Of a stretch of DNA of 49,146 bases, positions 8,498 through 16,994 are shown one piece after another (position 1 is the first letter of the stretch; every line of letters begins with the position of its first letter). The position numbers and the translations under genes are program-made. The notes beneath the pieces were generated by a model. The model was given only the letters and a program-made list of their open reading frames with translations, ran no database searches and had not been told where the DNA came from. The DNA lies in the NCBI RefSeq assembly GCF_003207855.1, contig NZ_NKTZ01000016.1:1-49146 (forward strand), read 5' to 3'. Source of the DNA: Komagataeibacter rhaeticus (GTDB taxonomy: Bacteria; Pseudomonadota; Alphaproteobacteria; Acetobacterales; Acetobacteraceae).

Positions 8498-9495
8498 GAC
8501 TTCCTGCCATCCGTGCGCACGATCCGCACACGCTGTTCGGAATGCTTGTCACCCAGGCGCAATTCGGCGGCGGCAAACAGGCGGTCGACGATCATCCAGT
8601 TCTGCCGAACCCGATAATTGACCAGTTCCGGGCCATCATCCGCCCCTAGGACAAAGAGCGGCGGCAGTTCCCCCTGCCCGATCCCCGACGGAAAGGCGAT
8701 ATAGACCTTCCGCCCGTCATCGAAAGCGCGGCTGGGCAGCCAGGGCGGCGTGCCTCCTTTCACCGGCTGAATAGCATAACGGAAATTCAGTGCGTTCAGG
8801 TCCAGCCCTGCGTCCACTGGGCTTGCGTCATCGGCCGCACTGTCCTGCCGATGCAGGGCAATCAGATCGTCCTCGGGGTAGTCCCAGGACACCGACGCCA
8901 TGTATGTCGCTGGCGTGGAGTGCAGTTCGGCCATATACGTCCGCCGATCGGTATTGACGATCAGATTGGTGGTCAGGTCCGGGCGGGTCGGCTTGACCAG
9001 GATATGAATGCGCTTCACTGCCCCTGCACCGCTCTCAGTATCACCGATGATCCAGCGCACCGTGTCACCGGCGGCAACCGGCCCGGTACCGACCAGCTTT
9101 TCACCCTGCTGGAGCATGATGTCGGTGATTTCGCCGGGCGAGGTATAAACCTGATAGAGGGCGCCCGGAGAATAGGGATAGACCTGCACGGCATTGATGA
9201 ACCCGGCCCGCGTCGGCTGGATGCGGGCGGCAAGATTGGCCTGGGTCACGCGCACGGCGGGATCGGCCGCTTCGGGTGCGAAGTGGACGCGCCGTAACGG
9301 TGGAAGCGGCTTGAGCTGGCCCGGCAGGGGAAGGATTTTCGGGACTTCCACGAACTGCACAGGCTTCGGTGGATCGGGCTGGCGTGTCGCCTGGGCCGCA
9401 TCATCGTAGCGGATGACGGGCGGATGATACTGCCCCGCGCAGGCGGACAGGGTGAGCAGCGCCAGTGGAACGGCGCGCATGACCATGCGGATCAT
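8494..9495 (-). CDS. trbG: Conjugal transfer protein TrbG (VirB9-like)
   Basis: This 333-residue protein has a lipoprotein-like signal peptide (ALLTLSACAGQ, lipidation Cys at about residue 19) and a VirB9/CagX domain. Recognisable segments are YPYSPGALYQVYTSPGEITDIML, LIVNTDRRTYMAEL and the C-terminal VFVLGADDGPELVNYRVRQNWMIVDRLF-like region. It forms the outer-membrane core with TrbI. It is coupled by 4-base overlaps to trbF and trbI. Confidence 0.94.
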   Translation of the reverse strand: MIRMVMRAVPLALLTLSACAGQYHPPVIRYDDAAQATRQPDPPKPVQFVEVPKILPLPGQLKPLPPLRRVHFAPEAADPAVRVTQANLAARIQPTRAGFINAVQVYPYSPGALYQVYTSPGEITDIMLQQGEKLVGTGPVAAGDTVRWIIGDTESGAGAVKRIHILVKPTRPDLTTNLIVNTDRRTYMAELHSTPATYMASVSWDYPEDDLIALHRQDSAADDASPVDAGLDLNALNFRYAIQPVKGGTPPWLPSRAFDDGRKVYIAFPSGIGQGELPPLFVLGADDGPELVNYRVRQNWMIVDRLFAAAELRLGDKHSEQRVRIVRTDGRKS

Positions 9496-10184
9496 TGTCC
9501 GAGCTCCTTCGACCAGTTGATGCCGGAGACGTAAATTCCGAGCGGGTTTTTCCGCAGATGATCTGCATCGCGGGGCGTGCGCAGAACAACCGACACGATG
9601 GCGGTCCAGCGCTCGGTGCCGGTAAAAGCGCCATCGCGGTAATGGTGCTCGGTCCAGGCGACACGGAAACTTCCGGGAGAAGCCCGGATGACCGACGACA
9701 CATCGACCTCGACCTGCTCACGGCCAATCCGCGAGAACGGATCATTCAGGCGCGCATAATCGTTCAAGGATACGCCGCCGGACGTAGTGGTATAATCGTA
9801 GGCGCGCAGCCAGTTATGCCGGACCACCACGGCGTCCGACGACAGCGAGCGTACATCCTGCATAAACTGCGCCAGATACCAGGCGATCTGCGGATCGGTG
9901 GGCGTATAGCTCGCTGTTGCGGGAACCACGACCTGCGCCTGACCCAGCCGATCGACCTGCACCACCCATGGTACAACGGTGCCGCGCATAGACTGCCAGA
10001 CCAGCCCGACCCCAAGCCCGGCCGAAAGGAACAGGGAGCCAAAGGCCATCAGCCGCCAGTTGCACGCCTGCACACGGGCGGAGCCGATCCGCTCATCCCA
10101 CGCCTGCGCTGCCTTCTGATAGGGCGTGACCGGTTCGGGGGTGGTCCCGTAACGACTGGTGGAGCGACGGAACATCGTCCTCAT
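9492..10184 (-). CDS. trbF: Conjugal transfer protein TrbF (VirB8-like)
   Basis: A 230-residue bitopic inner-membrane protein. A cytoplasmic N-terminus ending in WDERIGSARVQACNWRLMAF is followed by a membrane segment (GSLFLSAGLGVGLVWQSM), then a periplasmic VirB8 domain containing VPWVVQVDRLG, IAWYLAQFMQDVRSL and FRVAWTEHHY. VirB8 proteins nucleate assembly of the transfer channel. It overlaps trbL upstream and trbG downstream by 4 bases. Confidence 0.94.
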   Translation of the reverse strand: MRTMFRRSTSRYGTTPEPVTPYQKAAQAWDERIGSARVQACNWRLMAFGSLFLSAGLGVGLVWQSMRGTVVPWVVQVDRLGQAQVVVPATASYTPTDPQIAWYLAQFMQDVRSLSSDAVVVRHNWLRAYDYTTTSGGVSLNDYARLNDPFSRIGREQVEVDVSSVIRASPGSFRVAWTEHHYRDGAFTGTERWTAIVSVVLRTPRDADHLRKNPLGIYVSGINWSKELGQ

Positions 10185-11605
10185 TCCTTTTCCGAGAGAT
10201 CAATGCTGGAACTTCCGCCACCGCCATCGGCCGAGCGGATGACATGCGCGGCTTCGGCGGCATGGGTCGCGGCGTTGCGGCGCTTCATATTTCGCGCCCA
10301 GCGCGGCGGCTCACCAGAACCGCCACCGTCGTCACCTGACGGACCATCGCCGCCAGGTCCGCCACCTGTGGGACCACCACCGTCAGACGGCGACGATCCA
10401 CCGCCTTCAGGTCCACCGGTTTCGCCACCACCCTTCCCGCCCCCCATGCCCCGCGCCGCCCATTGGCTGCCGGCGGCATAGCTGTCCTTCAGGGATGACG
10501 CGGCGGAGGCTGCTTTGCCCTTGACGGCGTTGACTGCCGCGCCACCGGCAGCACGACCCACGTTGCCAGCCGCTGCGGCCATACCAGCAGCACCGGTTTG
10601 CCCGGCAGCGCCAACGGAGTATGCGGTGGTAGCCGCACCGGCGATCGCAGCTCCGCCACGCGCGGCGGCAGCGGTCGCGCCCACGGCCGCGGCCCCACCA
10701 GAGGCAACCGCTCCAACGCCAGCCACGGCCGTTGCCCCCATCGCGCCAACCGCCATGCCGGTGCCGACGGCGGCGCCCGCCCCAAGCTGTGGCGCGCCGG
10801 AGATCAGCCCGTTGGCAATGCTGCCGCCAAAAATGGACAAGCCGACGATTGAAAGTGACGCCAGCACCACCGAAACGGACTGCCCGATCGTGGGAACGTC
10901 GCTGCCGTAGGAGGTTGAGAACTGGGCGAACAGAACGGACGCAATGGCGGAAATGACCGCCAGCACCATGATCTTCACGCCCGATGACACGACATTGCCC
11001 AGCACCTTTTCGGCCAGAAAAGCGGTGCGGTTGAACAAGGCGAACGGGATCAGCACAAAGCCTGCCAGCGTGGTCAGCTTGAACTCGATCAGCGCGACAA
11101 AGAGCTGCACGGCGAGAATGAAGAACGCCGCCAGCACGATCAGCCAGGACAGGCAGAGCACGAAGATCTGGATGAAATTCGTAAAGAACGCGACAGGGCC
11201 GAGCAGATTGTGGACAGAGTCCAGTAAGGGCTGGGCCGCATCAAAACCGGTGGAAGCCAGTCGGCCGGGCCGCAGGAAGTCTCCGAGTGCCAGACTGCCG
11301 CCACCGGCTTTCAGGCCAAGGGCTGCAAAACTATCAAAGACAGTCTTCGACACACTGGAAAAATTGCTGATCAGGAAGGAAAAGAATCCGATATACAGCG
11401 TCTTTTTCACCAGACGCTGTATGATGTCCTCATCCGCAGCCCATGCCCAGAACAGGCCAGCCAGTACCATGTCCAGCACGGACAGTGTTCCGGCCAGTGA
11501 GATCACATTCCCCTTCACCAGACCGAAGCCGCTGTCGATGGTGGTGGTGAAGGTATTCAGGAAAGTGTCGATAACGCCCACATTGCCCATCGCCATGGCG
11601 GTCAA
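10181..11605 (-). CDS. trbL: Conjugal transfer protein TrbL (VirB6-like)
   Basis: A 474-residue polytopic inner-membrane protein. The first 270 residues hold about six membrane segments, with MVLAGLFWAWAADEDIIQRLVKKTLYIGFFSFLI typical of TrbL. The middle is an Ala/Gly-rich hydrophobic stretch (residues 270-370), followed by a low-complexity hydrophilic Gly/Ser/Pro/Asp tail (about 390-440). It forms part of the inner-membrane channel. The low-complexity tail is family-typical in character but is the part most open to replication slippage. Confidence 0.93.
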   Translation of the reverse strand: MTAMAMGNVGVIDTFLNTFTTTIDSGFGLVKGNVISLAGTLSVLDMVLAGLFWAWAADEDIIQRLVKKTLYIGFFSFLISNFSSVSKTVFDSFAALGLKAGGGSLALGDFLRPGRLASTGFDAAQPLLDSVHNLLGPVAFFTNFIQIFVLCLSWLIVLAAFFILAVQLFVALIEFKLTTLAGFVLIPFALFNRTAFLAEKVLGNVVSSGVKIMVLAVISAIASVLFAQFSTSYGSDVPTIGQSVSVVLASLSIVGLSIFGGSIANGLISGAPQLGAGAAVGTGMAVGAMGATAVAGVGAVASGGAAAVGATAAAARGGAAIAGAATTAYSVGAAGQTGAAGMAAAAGNVGRAAGGAAVNAVKGKAASAASSLKDSYAAGSQWAARGMGGGKGGGETGGPEGGGSSPSDGGGPTGGGPGGDGPSGDDGGGSGEPPRWARNMKRRNAATHAAEAAHVIRSADGGGGSSSIDLSEKE

Positions 11606-12339
11606 TTCCCGCTGCTGCCGAACATGGACACTGCGCCGGGCACATAGGCATCATGTTGGGAAAAATGCTGATACTGCGCGTCACTTTCCGCTTCCGTCGC
11701 GGCATCGCGCGCCTGTTGCAGGGCTGTGGCGCGGCCATTGGCGGCGAGTTCGGCTTGGATGTCGGACAATTGCCGGGATTGCAGGGCCATAAGCTGGTTT
11801 CCCGCCTGTGCCGCCTGTAACGCCCCGGTTGACGTCTGGCTGGCCGAAACCAGTTGCGTCATGGCCGAACTGTCGGTCGGGATATTTCCTACCACCCGCG
11901 CCTGAAGCTTCAGGGCATCCTCGAACCCACCCACGGAATTCTGCCACCGCGTCTGCGCCTGGCTGAACAGGGCGCTGTCGGACATGCCAGAGGACACGGA
12001 CGAGTACGCTTGCTGGTATTGCTGCTCGACCGACTGGACGCTGTAGGCGATGTTCTGCGCCTGAGCGAGTAGAGCCGTCGTCTGGGAAATCGTTGACTGC
12101 AACGTCGACAATGTCGACAGCGGCAGGCTCGCCAGATTACGGCCCTGATTGACCAGCATCTGGGCCTCATTGGCCAGCGATGTGATCTGATTGTCGATCT
12201 GCTGGAGCGTGCGTGCTGCGATCAGCACGTTCTCGACATGGTTCGCCCCGTCATAAACCGCCCACTGGGCATGGGCAGCCGGGGCAGCGGAAGCCGTAAA
12301 AGCAATGACCATGACGGCAGGAATCAGACGACATCTCAT
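11602..12339 (-). CDS. trbJ: Conjugal transfer protein TrbJ (VirB5-like)
   Basis: A secreted protein with a cleavable signal peptide (MRCRLIPAVMVIAFTASAAP, then AHAQW). After it come long amphipathic helices, including HVENVLIAARTLQQIDNQI and LNSLQ-type repeats rich in Gln/Ala, as in the pilus-tip VirB5/TrbJ proteins. The longest frame starts at 12375, inside trbE. The ATG at 12339 fits both the signal peptide and the 4-base ATGA overlap with the trbE stop, and gives 245 residues. Confidence 0.92.
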   Translation of the reverse strand: MRCRLIPAVMVIAFTASAAPAAHAQWAVYDGANHVENVLIAARTLQQIDNQITSLANEAQMLVNQGRNLASLPLSTLSTLQSTISQTTALLAQAQNIAYSVQSVEQQYQQAYSSVSSGMSDSALFSQAQTRWQNSVGGFEDALKLQARVVGNIPTDSSAMTQLVSASQTSTGALQAAQAGNQLMALQSRQLSDIQAELAANGRATALQQARDAATEAESDAQYQHFSQHDAYVPGAVSMFGSSGN

Positions 12340-14777
12340 GGCATGCTCCCTTCCCGTAGAAGGTCTGCCGCCCATGACACGCCACGCGCGTCAAACCAGG
12401 CAGGGAGAAAACCGTCCCGCCCATGTTCCGCCAAAACCGCATCAATCAGCCTGTGATCGTCCTTGCCCGACGCCGCGCACAGGGCGAGTGCGACCGGCCC
12501 GAGTCCCAGTTCGAACAGCCGGTTCCCCCGCTGCGTCTGGCAGTAATACTCCCGCTTGGACGCCGCACGGGCGATGATCGCGATCTGCCGGTCATTCAGG
12601 CCGAAATCGCGATAGAGCGCCATGATCTGCGGCTCAATAGCCCGCTCGTTCGGCAGGAAGATCCGCGTCAGGCAGCTTTCCACTACAGCCGGCGCAATCG
12701 GAGAATTGGCGATATCGGACAGGGACTGCGTGGCAAAGATGACGCTGGCGTTCTTCTTACGCAGGGTTTTCAGCCATTCTCGGAGCTGCCCGGCGAAATC
12801 CCCGTCATCCAGGACCAGCCAGCCCTCGTCGATCACCAGCAGCGTCGGGTGGCCGTCCAGACGGCCTTCAATCCGATGGAACAGGTAGGACAGCACGGAT
12901 GACGCCGCGCCCGAGCCGATCAAGCCCTCGGTTTCGAACACCACCACATCGGCATCACCCGGTCGCTCGGCGTCCGCATCCAGCAGACGGCCATAGGGGC
13001 CGCCGAGGCAGTAGGGTGCGAGCACCTGCTTCAAGGCGTTGGACTGGAGAAGTGCCACCAGACCGGAAATCGTGCGTTCATGGCCGGGCGATGACGCAAG
13101 GGAATTCAGGGCCGACCAGAGATGGGCTTTGACGTCCGGCGTCAGCGCCACGCCCTCGCCAACAAGGATCTGCCCCAGCCATTCGCTGGCCCATTTGCGT
13201 TCGTCAGGATCGTCAATCCGAAGCAGCGGCTGGAGTGATACACCGCTACCCTGTTCTCCAGCGGCATCCTCCTCGGTCAGACCACCGCCGAGGTCATGCC
13301 AGTCCCCACCCATCGCCAGCGTTGCCGCCCGCATGGACCCGCCAAAATCAAAGGCGAAAATCTGCGATCCCACATAGCGGCGGAACTGCAACGCCATCAG
13401 CGCCAGCAGGACGGATTTGCCCGCTCCTGTCGGTCCTGCGATCAGCGTATGACCGACATCGCCGAGATGCAGGGAAAACCGGAATGGTGTCGCCCCCGCC
13501 GTTTTTCCGTAGAACAGCGGCGGAGCCCTGAAATGCCCGTCCTGTTCCGGCCCCGCCCAGACGGCAGAGAGCGGGATCATATGCGCCAGATTCAGAGTCG
13601 AGACCGGCGGCTGGCGGACGTTGGCGTAGACATGCCCCGGCAAAGATCCCAACCATGCTTCCACCGCATTGAGGCTTTCCATCATGCAGCTGAAGTCGCG
13701 CCCCTGAATGATCTTTTCGACCAGCCGCAGTTTCTCGGCCGCTATGGACGCGGAACTATCCCACACCGTCACCGTGGCAGTGATATAGGCTTGGCCCACA
13801 TCGTCAGCACCGAGGGACTGCAACGCGAGGTCGGCATCCGCCGCCTTGTTGGCTGCGTCATTGTCCACCAGAATGGATGCTTCATTGGTCATGACTTCGC
13901 GGACAATGGCGGAAATGCTCTTGCGTTTTGCAAACCACTGCCGACGGATTTTCGTCAGAACCTTCGTCGCATCCGTCTTGTCGAGCAGGATGGCACGGGT
14001 GGACCAGCGATAGGGCATGGCCAGCCGGTTCAGGTCATCCAAAATTCCGGGGAAAGTGCGACTGGGGAAACCCGTGATGGTCAGGGTTTTCAGATAGGCG
14101 TCGCCAAGTTTCGGCTCCAGACCACCGACCAGAGGCTGATCCACCAGCAGGGCGTCGAGATGCATGGGGATTTCCGGAACGCGAACCCGCTGGTTCCTCG
14201 TCGAAATAGTGCTGTGCAGATAAGTGAGCGTCTCGCCGTCATCCAGCCAGGCTGCCTCGGGCATGAAACCATCCAGCAGGGCAAGCATCCGGTCGGAGCG
14301 ATCCACGAACGAATGGAGCATGCCGTGCGGGTCCGGCCCCTCACGCTCCCTCCCCTCATAGAGAAAACGCTCGGCACGGCCTGATGATTCCGCCGGTGGC
14401 AGCCAGACCAGAGTGAGGAAATACCGGCTCTCGAAATGCGCGCCCTCGTCCTCGAACTGCTCCCGGCGCTCCAAATCGACCATTTGGCTGGCCGCATCCG
14501 GGAAATCGCTCTCGGGATACACTGTCGCTGGCACCCGCTGAGCTTCCACGAACACGGCCCAGCCGGAGCCCAGGCGGCGCAGGGCGTTGTTCAGGCGACC
14601 AGTCACGCCCACAAGCTCAACCGAGGTAGCAGAATCCAGATCGGGACCGCGAATTTTTGCGGTGCGCTGAAACGAACCGTCCTTGTTCAGGACAACGCCT
14701 TTTTCGACCAGCGCCGCCCAGGGCAGAAAATCCGACAGAAGTGCCGCACGATTGCGATATTCACCAAGGGACATCAT
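12336..14777 (-). CDS. trbE: Conjugal transfer ATPase TrbE (VirB4-like)
   Basis: An 813-residue ATPase that powers assembly of the type IV secretion channel from the inner face of the membrane. The N-terminal half is the CagE/TrbE/VirB domain (start MMSLGEYRNRAALLSDFLPW). The C-terminal half is the P-loop domain, with Walker A AGPTGAGKSVLLAL and Walker B LLVIDEGWLVLDD, followed by FATQSLSDI. A good ribosome site (GGGAGGG) precedes the ATG, 13 bases after the trbD stop. It is the only trb junction here without an overlap. Confidence 0.96.
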   Translation of the reverse strand: MMSLGEYRNRAALLSDFLPWAALVEKGVVLNKDGSFQRTAKIRGPDLDSATSVELVGVTGRLNNALRRLGSGWAVFVEAQRVPATVYPESDFPDAASQMVDLERREQFEDEGAHFESRYFLTLVWLPPAESSGRAERFLYEGREREGPDPHGMLHSFVDRSDRMLALLDGFMPEAAWLDDGETLTYLHSTISTRNQRVRVPEIPMHLDALLVDQPLVGGLEPKLGDAYLKTLTITGFPSRTFPGILDDLNRLAMPYRWSTRAILLDKTDATKVLTKIRRQWFAKRKSISAIVREVMTNEASILVDNDAANKAADADLALQSLGADDVGQAYITATVTVWDSSASIAAEKLRLVEKIIQGRDFSCMMESLNAVEAWLGSLPGHVYANVRQPPVSTLNLAHMIPLSAVWAGPEQDGHFRAPPLFYGKTAGATPFRFSLHLGDVGHTLIAGPTGAGKSVLLALMALQFRRYVGSQIFAFDFGGSMRAATLAMGGDWHDLGGGLTEEDAAGEQGSGVSLQPLLRIDDPDERKWASEWLGQILVGEGVALTPDVKAHLWSALNSLASSPGHERTISGLVALLQSNALKQVLAPYCLGGPYGRLLDADAERPGDADVVVFETEGLIGSGAASSVLSYLFHRIEGRLDGHPTLLVIDEGWLVLDDGDFAGQLREWLKTLRKKNASVIFATQSLSDIANSPIAPAVVESCLTRIFLPNERAIEPQIMALYRDFGLNDRQIAIIARAASKREYYCQTQRGNRLFELGLGPVALALCAASGKDDHRLIDAVLAEHGRDGFLPAWFDARGVSWAADLLREGSMP

Positions 14778-14790
14778 TGCGCTGCCCTCC

Positions 14791-15066
14791 CTACGCCCGC
14801 AGCCAGGCGGGATAGCGGAGATGCCGCCGCCCGACTTCCACGAACAGTGGATCGCGTTTCGCCCCCCAGACCGCGAGGCTGTGCCCTACGATCCAGAACA
14901 CGGCCCCGACCAGCCACAGGCGGAGACCCAGAGAAATCGCCGCCCCCAGCGTGCCGTTGGCGATCGCCAGCGTCCGTGGCGCCCCGCCCAACAGGATCGG
15001 ATCGGTCAGGGAGCGATGCACCGGGACATGGAAGCCCGGCACCGCGTCATCGTCATATCCCGCCAT
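14791..15066 (-). CDS. trbD: Conjugal transfer protein TrbD (VirB3-like)
   Basis: This 91-residue protein starts MAGYDDDAVPGFHVPVHRSL and contains the family's PILLGGAPR segment, then two adjacent hydrophobic stretches (about residues 31-65). A conserved tail follows with RDPLFVEVGRRHLRYPAWL. The frame is open far upstream, to 15441, but the upstream part is the shadow of trbC and trbB. The ATG at 15066 overlaps the trbC stop by one base (TGATG). VirB3/TrbD works in the inner membrane with the VirB4 ATPase. Confidence 0.93.
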   Translation of the reverse strand: MAGYDDDAVPGFHVPVHRSLTDPILLGGAPRTLAIANGTLGAAISLGLRLWLVGAVFWIVGHSLAVWGAKRDPLFVEVGRRHLRYPAWLRA

Positions 15067-15398
15067 CAGATCAGTGCTCCCCCGGAGAAGGAGAAGAAGG
15101 AAAGGAAGAAGCTGGACGCGGCAAAAGCGATGGACAGGCCAAAGACGATCTGGATCAGGCGGCGAAACCCGCCGGATGTTTCGCCGAAGGCCAGGGTCAG
15201 ACCGGTCACGGTGATGATGATCACCGACACGATGCGCGCCACCGGTCCCTGCACGGATTCCAAAATCTGGTTGAGTGGTTCCTCCCACGGCATGTCCGAC
15301 CCGGACGCCAGGGCCGAGGAACACCATGCGATGGACAACAGCAGCATGGCAGAGACGACAGGCGCGTGCCGACGCACGCGCAACAGCGTGAGGGTCAT
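15066..15398 (-). CDS. trbC: Conjugal transfer pilin TrbC (VirB2-like)
   Basis: A 110-residue prepilin. A signal peptide (VVSAMLLLSIAWCSSALASG) is followed by the mature pilin with MPWEEPLNQILESVQGPVAR and two membrane helices separated by a short GETSGGFRRL loop, as in VirB2/TrbC pilins. The ATG at 15398 overlaps the trbB stop by 4 bases. Starts further upstream in the same frame are only the trbB shadow. Confidence 0.93.
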   Translation of the reverse strand: MTLTLLRVRRHAPVVSAMLLLSIAWCSSALASGSDMPWEEPLNQILESVQGPVARIVSVIIITVTGLTLAFGETSGGFRRLIQIVFGLSIAFAASSFFLSFFSFSGGALI

Positions 15399-16372
15399 TG
15401 GAATTCTCCATCGGTATCGATTGAATGAATGCGATAGGCACCTGTGACGGGGTCGAGCCCGTCCACCATGGCGAGTTCGGACAGCCGACGCTGCGTGCCC
15501 CGCCCGGACAGGACAGCGATGACGTCGATCGTCTCGGCGATCAGCGCGCGGGGCACCGTGACCACGATCTCCTGGATCAACTGCTCCATGCGATGCAGGG
15601 TGCCGATGGCGGTGCCAGCATGCAGCGTGCCGATCCCGCCGGGATGACCCGTGCCCCATGCCTTGAGGAGGTCGAGCGCCTCAGGACCGCGCACCTCGCC
15701 GATGGGAATGCGGTCGGGCCGCAGGCGCAGGGCCGACCGCACCAGTTCGGACAGGGTGACGACACCGTCTTTTGTGCGCATGGCGATCAGATTGGGCGCC
15801 ACGCATTGCAGTTCGCGCGTATCCTCGATCAGCACGACCCGGTCGGCGGTTTTCGCGACCTCGGCCAGCAGGGCGTTGACTAGGGTGGTCTTACCCGTGG
15901 ATGTGCCACCCGCGACCAAGATGTTTTTACGGTCCGCAACTGCCTGGCGAAGATATGCCGCCTGCCCTTCTGCCATGATCTCGGCAGCGACATAATCGTC
16001 GAGCGTGAAGACCGCGACGGCGGGCTTGCGGATCGCAAAACTCGGGGCCGTGACCACGGGCGGAAGCAATCCCTCGAACCGCTCGCCGGTCGGCAGTTCC
16101 GCCGACACGCGGGGCATTCCCTCATGCACCTCCGCCCCGACATGGTGCGCCACCAGCCGCACAATGCGCTCCGCATCGGCGGGCGCGATCGTCTCGCCCG
16201 TGTCGGACAGCCCCTCGGACAGCCGGTCGATCCATAGCCGCCCGTCGGGATTGAGCATCACCTCGACCACGGAAGGATCAGCAAGGTGTCCCGCGATCGC
16301 CAGCCCCATCGCCGTGCGCAGCATGGAAATGCCGCGTGCCTGACTTTCCGAATTATGTTGCGAAAGCGCCAT
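15395..16372 (-). CDS. trbB: Conjugal transfer ATPase TrbB (VirB11-like)
   Basis: A 325-residue VirB11-family hexameric ATPase. The N-terminal domain contains [20 protein letters not shown]. The C-terminal domain has Walker [16 protein letters not shown], an Asp box [12 protein letters not shown], Walker B-like [19 protein letters not shown] and the His box [14 protein letters not shown]. It is the first gene of the tightly coupled trb run. The 172 bases between it and the copG-type gene show no clear promoter. Confidence 0.96.
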   Translation of the reverse strand: MALSQHNSESQARGISMLRTAMGLAIAGHLADPSVVEVMLNPDGRLWIDRLSEGLSDTGETIAPADAERIVRLVAHHVGAEVHEGMPRVSAELPTGERFEGLLPPVVTAPSFAIRKPAVAVFTLDDYVAAEIMAEGQAAYLRQAVADRKNILVAGGTSTGKTTLVNALLAEVAKTADRVVLIEDTRELQCVAPNLIAMRTKDGVVTLSELVRSALRLRPDRIPIGEVRGPEALDLLKAWGTGHPGGIGTLHAGTAIGTLHRMEQLIQEIVVTVPRALIAETIDVIAVLSGRGTQRRLSELAMVDGLDPVTGAYRIHSIDTDGEFQ

Positions 16373-16544
16373 CTGATCCCCGCTCGAACGGGACCGGAAC
16401 AGATGGTCCCCACATGGGGATAATTAAAAGAGGGCCATTTCGGCTCGGTTCAACAACTATCGCGCACCGTGCGGTCATCGCGCAAAAACGGCGGTAATCG
16501 GCGGGATTGACGAATCCTTGCGGCAACCCCACGCAATCTGACGA

Positions 16545-16994
16545 TTACTGGGGGTTTTCACCACCATTACGCCGCGTGTCGATGTCCCGCGACAGTTCTC
16601 TGAGAAAGCGATCTCCGGTCGCCAGTTTCCGCCCGAGCGATTGCAGGAAACCCTCGAACCGCTCGACACCTTTCGCCCTGGCCGACGCCTGGGCGCTGTC
16701 AGGCAATGGCGGAGTGACGGTCAGCCAGAAGCGGATGAACAGTGCCAGCGTCTCGCCCATAATGGCGAGGTCTTCATCCATCCCGGCGATCTGGCGGTCG
16801 ATCCTGTCCATGCGACGGGCGAACACTGCCTCCAGTCGCTCGGAGGCGTCAGCCGAGAGAAAGGACGCGACAGCGGCCTCGATCACCGCCGATTTCGAGA
16901 CGTTGCGCCGCAACGCCAGCGCTTCGACCTGCTTCAGAAGCTCGGGCTCGAAATACACGTTCATGCGGGTCTTACTCGACATGGGCATCCTCAC
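16545..16994 (-). CDS. CopG/ribbon-helix-helix regulator of transfer genes
   Basis: The N-terminus reads TRMNVYFEPELLKQVEALALRRNVSKSAVIEAAVASFL, a clear ribbon-helix-helix DNA-binding domain. A coiled middle (ERLEAVFARRMDRIDRQIAGMDEDL) and a hydrophobic patch follow. Genes of this type sit between traG and trbB in many alphaproteobacterial elements. The start may be GTG 16994, which overlaps the traG stop as GTGA, or ATG 16988 or 16982; the overlap favours the first. It probably regulates the transfer genes or helps relaxosome assembly. Confidence 0.85.
   Translation of the reverse strand: MRMPMSSKTRMNVYFEPELLKQVEALALRRNVSKSAVIEAAVASFLSADASERLEAVFARRMDRIDRQIAGMDEDLAIMGETLALFIRFWLTVTPPLPDSAQASARAKGVERFEGFLQSLGRKLATGDRFLRELSRDIDTRRNGGENPQ

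Noticed and set aside
10240-10480. Gly/Pro/Ser-rich low complexity as a frameshifted trbL tail
   Set aside because: The frame stays open to a 4-base overlap with trbF, so the repetitive tail is probably genuine.
9495-10481. Long plus-strand frame opposite trbF and trbL
   Set aside because: It is the shadow of GC-rich minus-strand genes and is rich in Pro/Arg/Gly as such shadows are.
13296-14384. Long plus-strand frame opposite trbE
   Set aside because: TrbE has both Walker motifs and conserved length; the opposite frame has no recognisable domain.
15067-15441. Upstream extension of the trbD frame
   Set aside because: It lies over trbC and trbB in another frame and has no family similarity; the TGATG junction at 15066 fixes the start.
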